Shown here: one piece after another, positions 9,600 through 18,561 of the stretch
Layout of the letters: each line of letters opens with the position of its first letter
Position numbering within the stretch: position 1 is the first letter of the stretch
Origin: an uncultured Collinsella sp.
GTDB lineage: Bacteria > Actinomycetota > Coriobacteriia > Coriobacteriales > Coriobacteriaceae
Assembly: GCA_900768795.1 (NCBI GenBank)
Contig: CAAGEH010000006.1
Location: 1-64,000 of the forward strand
Direction of reading: 5' to 3'
Length of the DNA stretch: 64,000 nt
The notes under the pieces: model-generated
Told to the model about the DNA's origin: nothing
The model's database searches: none
What the model saw: only the letters and a program-made list of their open reading frames with translations
Position numbers and translations under genes: made by a program

Positions 9600-10553
9600 C
9601 TACAGGCGCTCGGCCACGCGGATCTTGGCTGATCTCGCACGCGGATTGCGTTGCACCTCCTCGGCACTAGCAACCAGCGGTTTTTTGGTAATGATCTTCA
9701 GTATCGGCACGCGTCCGCACACACAGACCGGAATATCCGGAGGGCATATGCAGCCTTGGGCCATCTCCTTGAAGTGGTTCTTGACGATCCTGTCCTCGAG
9801 CGAGTGATACGAGATGACGCAGATCCTTCCGCCGGGGTTGAGCCAACGGGTGGCTGCATCGAGACCTCGCTCCAGAACATCGAGCTCATGATTGACCTCG
9901 ATGCGAATCGCCTGGAAGCTCTTCTTGGCCGGATGCCCTCCGTGCCTGCGCGCGGCGGCGGGAATGCCCGCCTTGATGGCATCGACCAACTCGAAGGTGG
10001 TCCGGATCGGTTGGTTCTCGCGCCGCTGCACGATCTGTCGTGCGATCTGGCGAGCGAACTTCTCCTCACCGTAGAGAGATAGGATCCGCGCGAGGTCAGC
10101 TTCGTTATAGTGGTTTACGACCTCAAATGCGTTTAGGGTGTTGTTACGCGGGTCCATCCTCATATCGAGAGGTGCGTCCTCGTTGTACGAGAAGCCTCTC
10201 TGGGGGATATCGAGTTGGGGGCTTGACACGCCCAAATCGAACAGAAATGCATCCACACCGGGAACCTCTGCCGAGCAAAGCAGCTCATCCAGATCGCCAA
10301 AGTTGCCTTTGAGCAGCTTATGGGGCGTAGCCGGGACCTCCGAGTCGAGTCTTGCCCCGGCCGCCTCCAATGCAAAGTCATCCTGATCGACACCGAGCAA
10401 AAGACCGTCCTCGCCGAGCTGCGCCGCCATTTTGACGGAATGCCCCGCACCGCCCAGGGTGCAGTCGCAGACGACGGATCCGCTCTTGAGCTGGAGCGCG
10501 TCGAGCACTTCTTGGAGCATGACTGGTTCATGCCTGAATACTTCAGATGTCAA
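9600..10553 (-). CDS. rsmH: 16S rRNA (cytosine1402-N4)-methyltransferase
   Basis: 317 residues from a TTG at 10553. That start has GGAGG eight bases upstream and gives the family-like beginning MTSEVFRHEPVMLQEVL. An upstream in-frame ATG at 10568 overlaps the same GGAGG and is less likely. RsmH (MraW) methylates C1402 of 16S rRNA with SAM. The SAM-binding motif CDCTLGGAGHS, the segment FDLGVSSPQLD and the C-terminal SYHSLEDRIVK are characteristic. It lies second in the dcw cluster after mraZ. Confidence 0.96.
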   Translation of the reverse strand: MTSEVFRHEPVMLQEVLDALQLKSGSVVCDCTLGGAGHSVKMAAQLGEDGLLLGVDQDDFALEAAGARLDSEVPATPHKLLKGNFGDLDELLCSAEVPGVDAFLFDLGVSSPQLDIPQRGFSYNEDAPLDMRMDPRNNTLNAFEVVNHYNEADLARILSLYGEEKFARQIARQIVQRRENQPIRTTFELVDAIKAGIPAAARRHGGHPAKKSFQAIRIEVNHELDVLERGLDAATRWLNPGGRICVISYHSLEDRIVKNHFKEMAQGCICPPDIPVCVCGRVPILKIITKKPLVASAEEVQRNPRARSAKIRVAERL

Positions 10554-10585
10554 AGTACCAACCTCCATACGGTTCAGCGCAGAGC

Positions 10586-11023
10586 TTACGAGAAGAAGAG
10601 CTCCATGAGGTCCTCGGAGTCGGCGTCATCGTCGGCCGCCTCCTGACGATCCCAAATCTCGATGTGGTCCCAGTTGCCGATAACCGTGACCTCGCGATCG
10701 AGGTGCGCGGCATTGCGGAGGGGCTCGGAAAGGCCGATCCTGCCGGCGCTGTCCACATCCATGGGCGTGGTGCGCTTGTTGATCGCCCTCATGAGCTTCT
10801 GGTCGCGCGGGTCGCGGGGGTTGAAACCTTCGTGATCCTCACGCCCCGCAAAGAGCGCCTGAACCCACTTGTCGTAAGCGGATGCAGAGAAGACATACAG
10901 AGCATCGACATCCAGGGCCTTGAACACGCGGACGCTGGTTCCGAGCTCGTCACGAAGGGCTGCAGGCAGAGATAGACGGCCCTTTGCATCGAGATTTCGA
11001 TCGTAAGAACCCATCATTCCCAT
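10586..11023 (-). CDS. mraZ: Transcriptional regulator/division protein MraZ
   Basis: 145 residues from the ATG at 11023, with GGGAGGGCG upstream. The start MGMMGSYDRNLDAKGRLSLP matches the family. MraZ is a ring-forming DNA-binding protein with two AbrB-like halves: here DAKGRLSLPAALRDELG near residue 13 and the matching second copy DSAGRIGLSEPLRNAA. It opens the dcw operon and in studied bacteria represses its own promoter. Repeats resembling its target lie about 110 bp upstream. Confidence 0.95.
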   Translation of the reverse strand: MGMMGSYDRNLDAKGRLSLPAALRDELGTSVRVFKALDVDALYVFSASAYDKWVQALFAGREDHEGFNPRDPRDQKLMRAINKRTTPMDVDSAGRIGLSEPLRNAAHLDREVTVIGNWDHIEIWDRQEAADDDADSEDLMELFFS

Positions 11024-11385
11024 ATGTGCGCCCTCCCCTCGGTTGCTCAGAGGTACGTTCGCGGGTACCACCCCGCCTGTCGACGCTTTCCATAATATGG
11101 GCGAGACTCCCCTCGCGCAACACTTTTTCCCACCACTTCCCCCTTCTCTCCCACCCGGCACACCCGAACGGCACGGTTTGACACCCTGAGCGGTTGAGAC
11201 AAACACAATATGTTGTGATTAAAAAGAATAATGGGGGCAACGGATTGTCCGCATCATGCAAAGTAAACCTTCAAGTTGAACTTGAATCGATTTTTCTTTG
11301 GCTGAATTCGCATCCCACCCGATTTGAAAACAATTTGAAACAGACGGAGGCGGCGCCAGGACTATGTCGACCGCACCCGACTCGG
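11024..11385. promoter_or_regulatory. mraZ upstream region with MraZ-box-like repeats and dyads
   Basis: This 362-bp gap separates the xerD stop from the mraZ start. Read on the minus strand, 11129-11156 contains GGGTGGGAGAG and GTGGTGGGAA, G-rich direct repeats like the TGGGN-type MraZ operators known from other bacteria. Farther upstream is AT-rich DNA with a perfect dyad TTCAAG-ttgaa-CTTGAA (11270-11286) and a direct repeat ATTTGAAA (11322-11329, 11333-11340; 11-bp period). I could not fix -35/-10 hexamers. Autoregulation by MraZ is inference. Confidence 0.45.
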
Positions 11386-12360
11386 CTACGCGCGCGGGTG
11401 TGCGCAAAGATAGACCTCACGGAGCTGCGTGAGGTCGACATGGGTGTAGACCTGCGTCGTCGAGATATCGGAATGGCCTAGGATTTCTTGAAGAACGCGC
11501 AGGTCAGCACCACCGGCAAGCATATGCGTGGCAAACGAATGGCGCAGGGTGTGGGGATGGAGTCCCTCGATCCCCACAAGGCGTCCGGCACGTTCGCAGA
11601 CCGTATGGACCGTCTGGCGCGAGATGCGCCCGCCGTTTTTGTTGAGGAAGACCGCAGAGCAGACGCGCCCCGAGCGGTTATGGGCAGCGAGTCCCGGCCG
11701 CGCCTCATCTATATATGCTGAAAGACGCCTGTTCGCCGTGCCCACGATGGGAACGAACCGCTCCTTGGAGCCTTTGCCAAACACGCGAAGATAGTTCTCA
11801 TCGAGATGCACGCGATCGAGGTCGAGGCCGCAGAGCTCGCTCACGCGGAGGCCGCAGCCGTAGAGCACCTCGAGCATCGCCTGGTCGCGCTGGCCCAAAT
11901 CATTCGCGGGGTAATCCATATCGAGCAGACGCTGCGCCTCGTCGATCGTGATGAAATCGGGCAGGCGGCGCTCCTTTTTAGGCAGGCGAATCGCAGAGGA
12001 GGGATGCTTGGTCGTGATGCCGTCGCGCACCATGAACGCATGGAACCCCTTGACGGTGGACACGATGCGCTCGATGGACGAAGAGGCATAGCCCGCCTCG
12101 CGGCACGCCACCATGAAGTCCTCGATGTCATGGCGCGTCACGTCATCGGGCGTATCGATCCCCCGCTCCGCCAAAAACACAAGGTAGCCCTTGAGGTCAT
12201 GGCGATACGCGACGAGCGAGTTCTTGGCCAGGCCGCGCTCGACGGCCTGATATTCGATAAAATCTCGCGCCGCGTCCGCAAGCGGAGTCTGCGCGTGCAA
12301 AAAAGGGTCCCCCGGACCGCTCTCGGCGACCAAGGGACCCTTTGAATCGTTCATGCTCAT
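11386..12360 (-). CDS. xerD: Tyrosine recombinase XerD/XerC family
   Basis: About 324 residues. An N-terminal SAM-like core-binding domain (residues ~35-115) precedes the catalytic domain. The tyrosine-recombinase residues are visible: Arg in YGCGLRVSELCGL, His-x-x-Arg in HPHTLRHSFATHML, His in GHSDISTT and the nucleophile Tyr in QVYTHV. It would resolve chromosome dimers at dif. The start is uncertain: TTG, ATG and ATG codons at 12363, 12360 and 12354 all lack a clear ribosome site. It follows pyrG by about 15 bp. Nothing nearby suggests a phage or integron integrase; XerC versus XerD cannot be settled here. Confidence 0.9.
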   Translation of the reverse strand: MSMNDSKGPLVAESGPGDPFLHAQTPLADAARDFIEYQAVERGLAKNSLVAYRHDLKGYLVFLAERGIDTPDDVTRHDIEDFMVACREAGYASSSIERIVSTVKGFHAFMVRDGITTKHPSSAIRLPKKERRLPDFITIDEAQRLLDMDYPANDLGQRDQAMLEVLYGCGLRVSELCGLDLDRVHLDENYLRVFGKGSKERFVPIVGTANRRLSAYIDEARPGLAAHNRSGRVCSAVFLNKNGGRISRQTVHTVCERAGRLVGIEGLHPHTLRHSFATHMLAGGADLRVLQEILGHSDISTTQVYTHVDLTQLREVYLCAHPRA

Positions 12361-12377
12361 CAAGCGTCCGGCAGGGA

Positions 12378-14039
12378 CTACTCGTCGCAGCTGTTCTTGG
12401 GAGTGACGACCAGACGGTCCGTACCCTCATGCTGACCGATTGCCGCGCGAACGAACTCGCGGAACAGCGGCTGGGGACGCGTGGGACGGCTCTTGAACTC
12501 GGGGTGGGCCTGCGTTGCCACGTACCAGGGATGGACGTCGCGCGGAAGCTCGACCATCTCGACCAGACGGTCGTCGGGCGAGACGCCGGAGATGACAAGG
12601 CCTGCCTCGGTGAGCTGGTCGCGATAGGCGTTGTTGAACTCGAAACGATGGCGGTGGCGCTCGTAAACGAGCTCATCGTCATAGGCCTCGCGCGCAAGGG
12701 TCCCCTCGGTGAGTTTGCACGGATAGGCTCCCAGGCGCATGGTGCCGCCCTTCTCCGTGACCTCTTCCTGTGAGCTCATGAGGTCGATGACCGAGTACGG
12801 TCCCTCGGGGTCGAACTCGGAGGAGCTGGCGCCCGCAAGTCCCGCGACGTGACGCGCAAACTCGCAGACAGCGACCTGCATACCGAGGCAGATACCCAGG
12901 TACGGAATCTTGTGCTCGCGAGCATACTGGGCGGCAAGGATCTTGCCATCGAAGGCGCGCTTGCCGAAACCGCCCGGGACGAGAATGCCCGAGGCGTCGC
13001 CGAGAACCTCATCGACCGACGAGGCGTCAAGGCTCTCGCCGTCAACGAGCTGGACATCGACGTGACGGTCGTAAAAGACACCCGCGTGATGCAGGGCCTC
13101 GATGACCGACAGGTACGCATCGGGGAGCTGCGTGTACTTGCCCACGACGGCGATCTTGACGCGGTCCTTGTGCATGTTGGCATGGTTCTGCTTGGCGAGG
13201 AAGGCGTCCCACTCGCTCATATCGCGCTCGCGGGGGTCGAGACCCAGGCGCTCGCAGATGCGCAGGTCGAAATCCTGCTCGGCGAGGAGCTGCGGCACGT
13301 CGTAGATGCTCGCGCAATCCTCGTTGGTGAAGACGCAATCGGTGTCGACGTCGCAGAAGCTGGCAATCTTGGCGCGGATGGCGTCATCGATGTGGTGATC
13401 GGAGCGCAGCACGATGATATCGGGCTGAATACCGAAGCTGCGGAGCTCCTTGACGGAGTGCTGCGTCGGCTTGGTCTTGACCTCATGGGCGGCGGCGATA
13501 TAGGGAACGAGGCTCACATGGATGAAGCAGACGTTCTCGGGACCCGCGTCCTTGCGATACTGACGAATGGCCTCCACGAACGGTTGGGACTCGATGTCGC
13601 CGATGGTGCCGCCGAGCTCGGTGATGACCACATCGGAACCGGTCTGCTCCTCGATACGGCGGAACTTGTCCTTGATGGCATTGGTGACATGGGGAATGAC
13701 CTGCACGGTACCGCCGAGGAAGTCGCCGCGGCGCTCACGCGAGATCAGGCTGCGGTAGATGGCGCCCGTCGTGAAGTTGGAGTCGCGCGTAAGGTTCTCG
13801 TCGATAAAGCGCTCGTAATGACCGAGGTCGAGGTCAGACTCGTAACCGTCCTCGGTGACGAAGACCTCGCCGTGCTGAAACGGGCTCATGGTGCCCGGGT
13901 CGACGTTGAGGTACGGATCGGCCTTCTGCATGGTCACCTTGTAGCCACGAGACTTGAGAAGGCGACCGAGAGAAGCCGCAGTAATGCCCTTACCCAGGGA
14001 CGACACGACGCCACCGGTGACGAACACGTGCTTGGTCAT
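12378..14039 (-). CDS. pyrG: CTP synthase
   Basis: 553 residues, normal length. It converts UTP to CTP with ATP and glutamine. The N-terminal synthetase domain begins KHVFVTGGVVSSLGKGI with the UTP/ATP region KADPYLNVDPGTMSPFQHGE. The C-terminal class I glutamine amidotransferase has the catalytic Cys in YLGICLGMQ and the His/Glu pair in HPEFKSRP. xerD follows closely on the same strand. Confidence 0.98.
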   Translation of the reverse strand: MTKHVFVTGGVVSSLGKGITAASLGRLLKSRGYKVTMQKADPYLNVDPGTMSPFQHGEVFVTEDGYESDLDLGHYERFIDENLTRDSNFTTGAIYRSLISRERRGDFLGGTVQVIPHVTNAIKDKFRRIEEQTGSDVVITELGGTIGDIESQPFVEAIRQYRKDAGPENVCFIHVSLVPYIAAAHEVKTKPTQHSVKELRSFGIQPDIIVLRSDHHIDDAIRAKIASFCDVDTDCVFTNEDCASIYDVPQLLAEQDFDLRICERLGLDPRERDMSEWDAFLAKQNHANMHKDRVKIAVVGKYTQLPDAYLSVIEALHHAGVFYDRHVDVQLVDGESLDASSVDEVLGDASGILVPGGFGKRAFDGKILAAQYAREHKIPYLGICLGMQVAVCEFARHVAGLAGASSSEFDPEGPYSVIDLMSSQEEVTEKGGTMRLGAYPCKLTEGTLAREAYDDELVYERHRHRFEFNNAYRDQLTEAGLVISGVSPDDRLVEMVELPRDVHPWYVATQAHPEFKSRPTRPQPLFREFVRAAIGQHEGTDRLVVTPKNSCDE

Positions 14040-14171
14040 ATTTGGTTACCTGCGCTTTCCCGTTGAGATGTATCTAACTCTTCACGGGTCTTCATTCTAC
14101 AACCCAACCCGCGACGCTCGCCGGTGTTTTTTCAAATCGCAACAAAACCTGCGCGCAACGCCGCGCGCAAC

Positions 14172-14208
14172 AAAACATGCGCCCGCCGAACTTCGGCAGA
14201 CGCATGTC
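14172..14208 (-). terminator. Intrinsic terminator after the winged-helix gene
   Basis: A two-tier hairpin: outer arms ACATGCG/CGCATGT (14175-14181 with 14201-14207) and inner arms GCCGAA/TTCGGC. On the minus strand it is followed by TTTTGTTG. It lies 66 bp beyond the stop of the small regulator and upstream of pyrG, separating the two. Confidence 0.65.
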
Positions 14209-14273
14209 CAACTTCACGTGAGCGAATATGAGCAAGCACTCAAAAATATAAGCGAACGCTCAAAACGGTCGTC

Positions 14274-14636
14274 TTACGACTCGGACGGATCCGTACGCTC
14301 GGACTCCAAAAGGGCGTCCTCGCGGCCTGCATAGAAGCCCTCAAGGAACCACTTGCCGTTCTCGGTCAGGACGACACCGTTGGGCATCTGTCCCCCATCG
14401 GCTCCGAACTGCGGAGCAAGCTCGATAAGACCGTCCTCCTGGAGACGCTCGAGAGCCGCACGCGCACGAAACGGCGAGACGCCGATCAGCTCGCCGAGCT
14501 TCCGACGGGAAATCGACGTTCCGTCCCCGTCGAGCGCACCCGCGCGATCAAGTGCCCTCATGGCCGCAAACTCGACGCGCTTCATGTCAGCGACGCTCGC
14601 TCGACCCCTACCAGCCATTGCCACGCTCCGTTCCAT
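14274..14636 (-). CDS. Small winged helix-turn-helix protein
   Basis: 120 residues from the ATG at 14636, which has GGAG six bases upstream. The central part (SISRRKLGELIGVSPFRARAALERLQEDGLIEL) reads as a helix-turn-helix followed by a wing, in the style of MarR/GntR-type winged helices. No effector domain is visible and no specific family is recognised. It is monocistronic, with its own promoter-like sequence upstream and a terminator downstream, between pyrG and a DUF1846 gene. Its target is unknown. Confidence 0.7.
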   Translation of the reverse strand: MERSVAMAGRGRASVADMKRVEFAAMRALDRAGALDGDGTSISRRKLGELIGVSPFRARAALERLQEDGLIELAPQFGADGGQMPNGVVLTENGKWFLEGFYAGREDALLESERTDPSES

Positions 14637-14700
14637 GTAAATCTCCGCTGCGTTGAGCAGCCTTAAATCCAAGCAAATGGTTATCCAGTCCTTAAATTTG

Positions 14701-14729
14701 ATAATAGCGTAGCGTTATTTAATTGAAAA
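14701..14729 (-). promoter_or_regulatory. Promoter for the small winged-helix gene
   Basis: Read on the minus strand: -35 TTTTCA (14724-14729), 17-bp spacer, -10 TATTAT (14701-14706), about 65 bp before the start codon. The surrounding AT-rich 14637-14892 stretch also holds a tandem 10-bp repeat GAACAAATTT/GAACAAGTTT (14807-14826) and an imperfect hairpin GGTTC...GAACC just upstream of it that may end the DUF1846 message. Confidence 0.55.
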
Positions 14730-14892
14730 CGCATTTCTTATACTAACAAAGAAAAAAGTCTACGATTTAACAACTCCGCTATTCATGTAACAATTCGCAG
14801 GTATTCGAACAAATTTGAACAAGTTTGGTTCTTCAATCCTTTGTTGAACCTTAGAGTTTATTAACACCGCGAGGCACATTTGACCGTCCTTC

Positions 14893-16374
14893 TCAAGCGT
14901 GATAAAGCGTCCCGCTTTCGAACTTTGGTTCGCAGCAGACGTTGATGCCGAGCTTTCGGTAGGTCGACTCGTCGATACTCGACACGATCACGGAGAAGAA
15001 CGCGTCGCAGCCGCGCAGGGCGTCAAGCCCCGCGAGGACGCGCGCCGCGGTCTCATCGGACGCGGAGGAGATGGCGAGCGCCATGAGCGTCTCGTCGGTA
15101 TGGAGTCGCGGGTTGCGGCTTCCCAGATAGTGCGTCTTCAAGCGCCCGATGGTCTCGACCGCATCGTCGTGGATGACCTCGAGCTCCATATCCACGCCGC
15201 ACGCCGCCTTGAGCGCGTTCATCATGAGGCTGCTCGCGCATCCCAGGCGCGTGGAGGTCTTGCCCGTTATCACGCTTCCGTCGGGCATGAGCATGGCGCC
15301 GGCGGGTGCCGCGGTCTCCTCCTCGCGGGCGAGGGCGGCGGCACGCGCCGGCGAATAACCCTTGTCGATACCCGCCTTCTGCATGATGACCTTGAGGCGA
15401 TCGACCTGCTCGAGGCAGCTGCCGGTGCGCTTGACGTGCTCGGCAGCCGCAAAGTACCTGCGGACGATCTCCATCAAGCTCGCCTCGCGGCACGCTTCGT
15501 CATCCGAAATCGCGTAGCCGACCATGTTGACGCCCATATCCGTGGGGCTCTTGTAGGGGCTCTCCCCCATGATCTTTTCCATGAGCGCGCGCACCACGGG
15601 AAACGCCTCGACGTCGCGGTTGTAGTTGACCGTCGTCTCGCCGTATGCCTCGAGGTGGAACGAATCGATGATGTTGGCGTCATCGAGATCCGCCGTCGCC
15701 GCCTCGTACGCGATATTCACAGGATGCGTGAGCGGAAGATTCCAGACGGGAAACGTCTCGAACTTGGCGTAACCTGCGGCGCGTCCGCGTTTCTGTTCGT
15801 GATACAGCTGCGACAGACACGTGGCGAGCTTGCCCGAGCCGGGACCGGGAGCCGTGACGACGACAAGCGGGCGCGTGGTCTCGACGAACTCGTTTCTGCC
15901 ATAGCCCTCATCGGAAACGATCAGGTCGACGTCATGGGGATAGCCCTCGATGGGATAGTGCAGCTTGACCGTGATTCCCAGGCGATCGAGACGCGCGCGG
16001 AAAACATCCGCCGCGGGCTGGTTCGCATACTGGGTGATAACCACGCCGGCGACGGCGAACCCATGGGCGCCGAACAGGTCGACAAGGCGCAAAACGTCCT
16101 CATCGTAGGTGATACCAAGATCGCCGCGCGCCTTGCTCTTCTCGATATGGTTGGCGTTGATGGCGATGATGACCTCGACATCCGCCGAGATGCTCTCGAG
16201 CATGCGGAACTTGACATCGGGCTCAAAACCGGGGAGCACGCGGCTCGCATGGTAATCGTCGAACAGCTTGCCGCCGAACTCGAGATACAGCTTGCCGCCG
16301 AGCTTATCGATTCTCTCGCGGATGCGCGCCGCCTGCAGCTCGATGTACCTGTCGTTGTCGAAACCCTGACGCAT
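14893..16374 (-). CDS. DUF1846 family protein
   Basis: 493 residues from the ATG at 16374 (AGGA upstream), the usual length for this family. The N-terminus MRQGFDNDRYIELQAARIRE is characteristic. A glycine-rich nucleotide-binding-like motif VVVTAPGPGSGKLATCLSQLYHE lies near residue 175, and the conserved FPVWNLPLTHPVNIAYEAATADL follows. Family members are cytosolic, hexamer-forming proteins with no firmly established reaction; a role in nucleotide or phosphate-linked chemistry has been suggested from the P-loop-like fold. It neighbours no pathway partner here. Confidence 0.85.
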   Translation of the reverse strand: MRQGFDNDRYIELQAARIRERIDKLGGKLYLEFGGKLFDDYHASRVLPGFEPDVKFRMLESISADVEVIIAINANHIEKSKARGDLGITYDEDVLRLVDLFGAHGFAVAGVVITQYANQPAADVFRARLDRLGITVKLHYPIEGYPHDVDLIVSDEGYGRNEFVETTRPLVVVTAPGPGSGKLATCLSQLYHEQKRGRAAGYAKFETFPVWNLPLTHPVNIAYEAATADLDDANIIDSFHLEAYGETTVNYNRDVEAFPVVRALMEKIMGESPYKSPTDMGVNMVGYAISDDEACREASLMEIVRRYFAAAEHVKRTGSCLEQVDRLKVIMQKAGIDKGYSPARAAALAREEETAAPAGAMLMPDGSVITGKTSTRLGCASSLMMNALKAACGVDMELEVIHDDAVETIGRLKTHYLGSRNPRLHTDETLMALAISSASDETAARVLAGLDALRGCDAFFSVIVSSIDESTYRKLGINVCCEPKFESGTLYHA

Positions 16375-16461
16375 GCGCATTCCTATCTCGATGGAGCACA
16401 ATCGCTCCGGCTGATGTTGGCTGGATTATACCTAACGGGCGCCAAACGCCGGGTTTCTATG

Positions 16462-16497
16462 CAAAAAGCCCCGATGCGCAAGGGGGCGCACCGGGGC
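16462..16497 (-). terminator. Intrinsic terminator after the DUF4230 gene
   Basis: A 12-bp stem with one mismatch, GCCCCGATGCGC/GCGCACCGGGGC (16468-16479 with 16486-16497). Read on the minus strand it is followed by a run of five T (16463-16467). It lies just below the DUF4230 stop codon. Confidence 0.8.
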
Positions 16498-16554
16498 AAA
16501 ACGAAGGCTATCTCGAGAGCGCGGACGCTTGAAAGCACGCGCCCGAAACGGAAC

Positions 16555-17196
16555 CTAATCTTCGGCGATGGTTACCTCGAGCTTATAGGCTCCATCTTCC
16601 GTAAGCGGGGAAAACAGCGTCTTGATCGCCGAGACCGCCTGCTCGTCGGCTTTTTCTATAAGGTCGCCCTTCTTGATCTTCTCCTCGGCATCTTTCTTGG
16701 CGTACTCGAGCGCCTTGGCGGTATCGGCGCGATTCTGCCAATTGAAGAGCGCACGCTTCTCGTCGTAGAACTCCAAGGAGTCGGGGTCGATAGATACGCT
16801 TTCGCGTTCCGCGGAGGGAAGCTCGATCTTTATCGTGCGATCGTTGACCGAGACCTTTGCCTTTTTAAGGTCGACGCTCGCGCTCACCGTGGCGTCATAG
16901 ATCATGGAAAAGCCCTTTTTATTGATAAGGTCGATATCGCCCTCCTCGTATTTGACGAGGCCGCGATATTCAAGCTTAGCGGTCACGAGCTTCTGGCAGC
17001 GCACGAGCTGTGAGGTCACCGTGGTCGTGTCGACGCGGACATGCGGCTCCCTGGCGTTGTTCCACATCTGCGAGCCCATAAAGCCCACGGCGATGAGCGC
17101 CACGGCAAGCAAGATATAGACAATCCTGGGCGGTCTAAAGCCGCGCTTTTTTCTGGGCTCGCTCTTAGCCTCTTTCGCTTCCCGGTCCTTTGCCAT
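16555..17196 (-). CDS. DUF4230 membrane-anchored protein
   Basis: 213 residues from the ATG at 17196, with GGAGG at ideal spacing. A basic cytoplasmic N-terminus (KDREAKEAKSEPRKKRGFR) precedes one membrane helix (residues ~24-42). The extracytoplasmic remainder matches the DUF4230 pattern: paired beta segments (LVTAKLEYRGLVKYEEG, ...IKIELPSAE) and a C-terminal helix with YAKKDAEEKIKKGDL. The function of DUF4230 is unknown. It stands alone between arcB and the DUF1846 gene with its own terminator. Confidence 0.75.
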   Translation of the reverse strand: MAKDREAKEAKSEPRKKRGFRPPRIVYILLAVALIAVGFMGSQMWNNAREPHVRVDTTTVTSQLVRCQKLVTAKLEYRGLVKYEEGDIDLINKKGFSMIYDATVSASVDLKKAKVSVNDRTIKIELPSAERESVSIDPDSLEFYDEKRALFNWQNRADTAKALEYAKKDAEEKIKKGDLIEKADEQAVSAIKTLFSPLTEDGAYKLEVTIAED

Positions 17197-17331
17197 GCAT
17201 CCCTCCGATCGATGAGTTGTTGCCCACACGATACCCGAAGCAAACAGGGCGTAAACCGATGGAACGGAGTCCATCGAACGCCTAGAGACGCTCCCCCTTC
17301 CTCTATTTATTTGGGCTTATGTGGGGAACGC

Positions 17332-18327
17332 CTACTTGAGCGTCGCGTACATGATCGCCTTGATGGTGTGCATGCGGTTCTCCGCCTCGTCAAAGACCTT
17401 GGACTGCTTGGACTCGAAGACCTCGTCGGTGACCTCCTGCTCGGTGATGCCGAACTGAGCGGCCTTCTCGGCACCGATCTGCGTCTTGGTGTCGTGATAG
17501 CTCGGCAGGCAGTGCAGGAAAATCGCCTCGGGCTTGGCAAGGGCCATGACATCAGAGGTCACGCGGTACGGGGTAAGCTCGCGGATGCGGCTCTCCCAGA
17601 CCTCATCGGGCTCGCCCATCGAAACCCACACATCGGTGTAGATGATGTCGGCTCCGGTGCAGCCGTCTTTCACATCCTGCGTAAGCTTGATGGTGCAGCC
17701 GTTTTCCTTGGCGATCGGAATGCAGGCATCGATAACGTCCGAGGCGGGCATGCACTCCTTGGGTCCGCAGGCGACGAAGTTCATGCCGAGCTTAGAGCAA
17801 ACGACCATGAGGGAACGCGCCACGTTGTTCTTGCAGTCGCCCATGAAGACGAGCGTGCGACCCTTGATGTCGTAGTTGAAGTTCTCCTGGATGGTGAGCA
17901 CGTCGGCGAGCATCTGCGTGGGATGCCACTCGGTGGTGAGCCCGTTCCAGACGGGCACGCCCGCGTTGGCGGCAAGCTCCTCGACGTCCGCATGGGCATA
18001 GCCACGGAACTCGATCCCGTCGAACATGCGGCCGAGCACGCGCGCGGTGTCCTCGATCGACTCCTTTTTTCCCATCTGCGAGCTCTTGGGGTCGAGATAG
18101 GTCACGCCCATACCGAGGTCGTGGCCGCCGACCTCGAAGCTGCAGCGCGTACGCGTCGAGGTCTTCTGGAACAGCAGCGCGATGTTCTTGCCCTCCAGAT
18201 AACGGTGCGGCACGCCCGCACGCTTCATATCCTTGAAGTTCTTGGCGAGCTTGAGCAGATATTCGATTTCCTCGGTGGAAAAATCAAGCAGCTTGAGGAA
18301 GCTGCGACCTGAAAGATTGACACCCAT
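17332..18327 (-). CDS. arcB: Ornithine carbamoyltransferase (arginine deiminase pathway)
   Basis: 331 residues from the ATG at 18327 (AAGGGA upstream). It interconverts citrulline plus phosphate and ornithine plus carbamoyl phosphate. The carbamoyl-phosphate motif is FQKTSTRTRCSFEVG, and ornithine-site signatures include EWHPTQMLADVLTI and the catalytic HCLPSYHD. Placement next to arcA suggests the catabolic enzyme, although the anabolic ArgF is nearly identical in sequence. No carbamate kinase (arcC) or ArcD antiporter lies nearby, so the ATP-generating step is encoded elsewhere. Confidence 0.95.
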   Translation of the reverse strand: MGVNLSGRSFLKLLDFSTEEIEYLLKLAKNFKDMKRAGVPHRYLEGKNIALLFQKTSTRTRCSFEVGGHDLGMGVTYLDPKSSQMGKKESIEDTARVLGRMFDGIEFRGYAHADVEELAANAGVPVWNGLTTEWHPTQMLADVLTIQENFNYDIKGRTLVFMGDCKNNVARSLMVVCSKLGMNFVACGPKECMPASDVIDACIPIAKENGCTIKLTQDVKDGCTGADIIYTDVWVSMGEPDEVWESRIRELTPYRVTSDVMALAKPEAIFLHCLPSYHDTKTQIGAEKAAQFGITEQEVTDEVFESKQSKVFDEAENRMHTIKAIMYATLK

Positions 18328-18561
18328 AGCGATTCCCTTCATCCATGACGTGTAGCGAGTCATATGCAAGCCACTTTATCACGATGGAGCGAAAAGCGGG
18401 CGCTTCACAAAACGGGGACACATCCTCACTCGAAAATGCGCCCCGCAACCGACGAATATGGTGTCGAGAACCGACCGCGTCGCCCGCATCTCCATATCAT
18501 CAAATACCGTGGAGACGCGGCGCCCGCGCCCGAGAAGCCGCCCGGTGTCTACCGTCCCTTG

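Noticed and set aside
11386..12360. Phage or integron integrase
   Set aside because: The tyrosine recombinase sits beside pyrG and dcw genes with no attachment sites, cargo or phage genes, so a housekeeping XerD/XerC is the simpler reading.
14899..17013. Long plus-strand open frame (~700 codons)
   Set aside because: It lies antisense to the DUF1846 and DUF4230 genes, which have family motifs and ribosome sites. High G+C antisense frames lack stops by composition, and its translation shows no recognisable motif.
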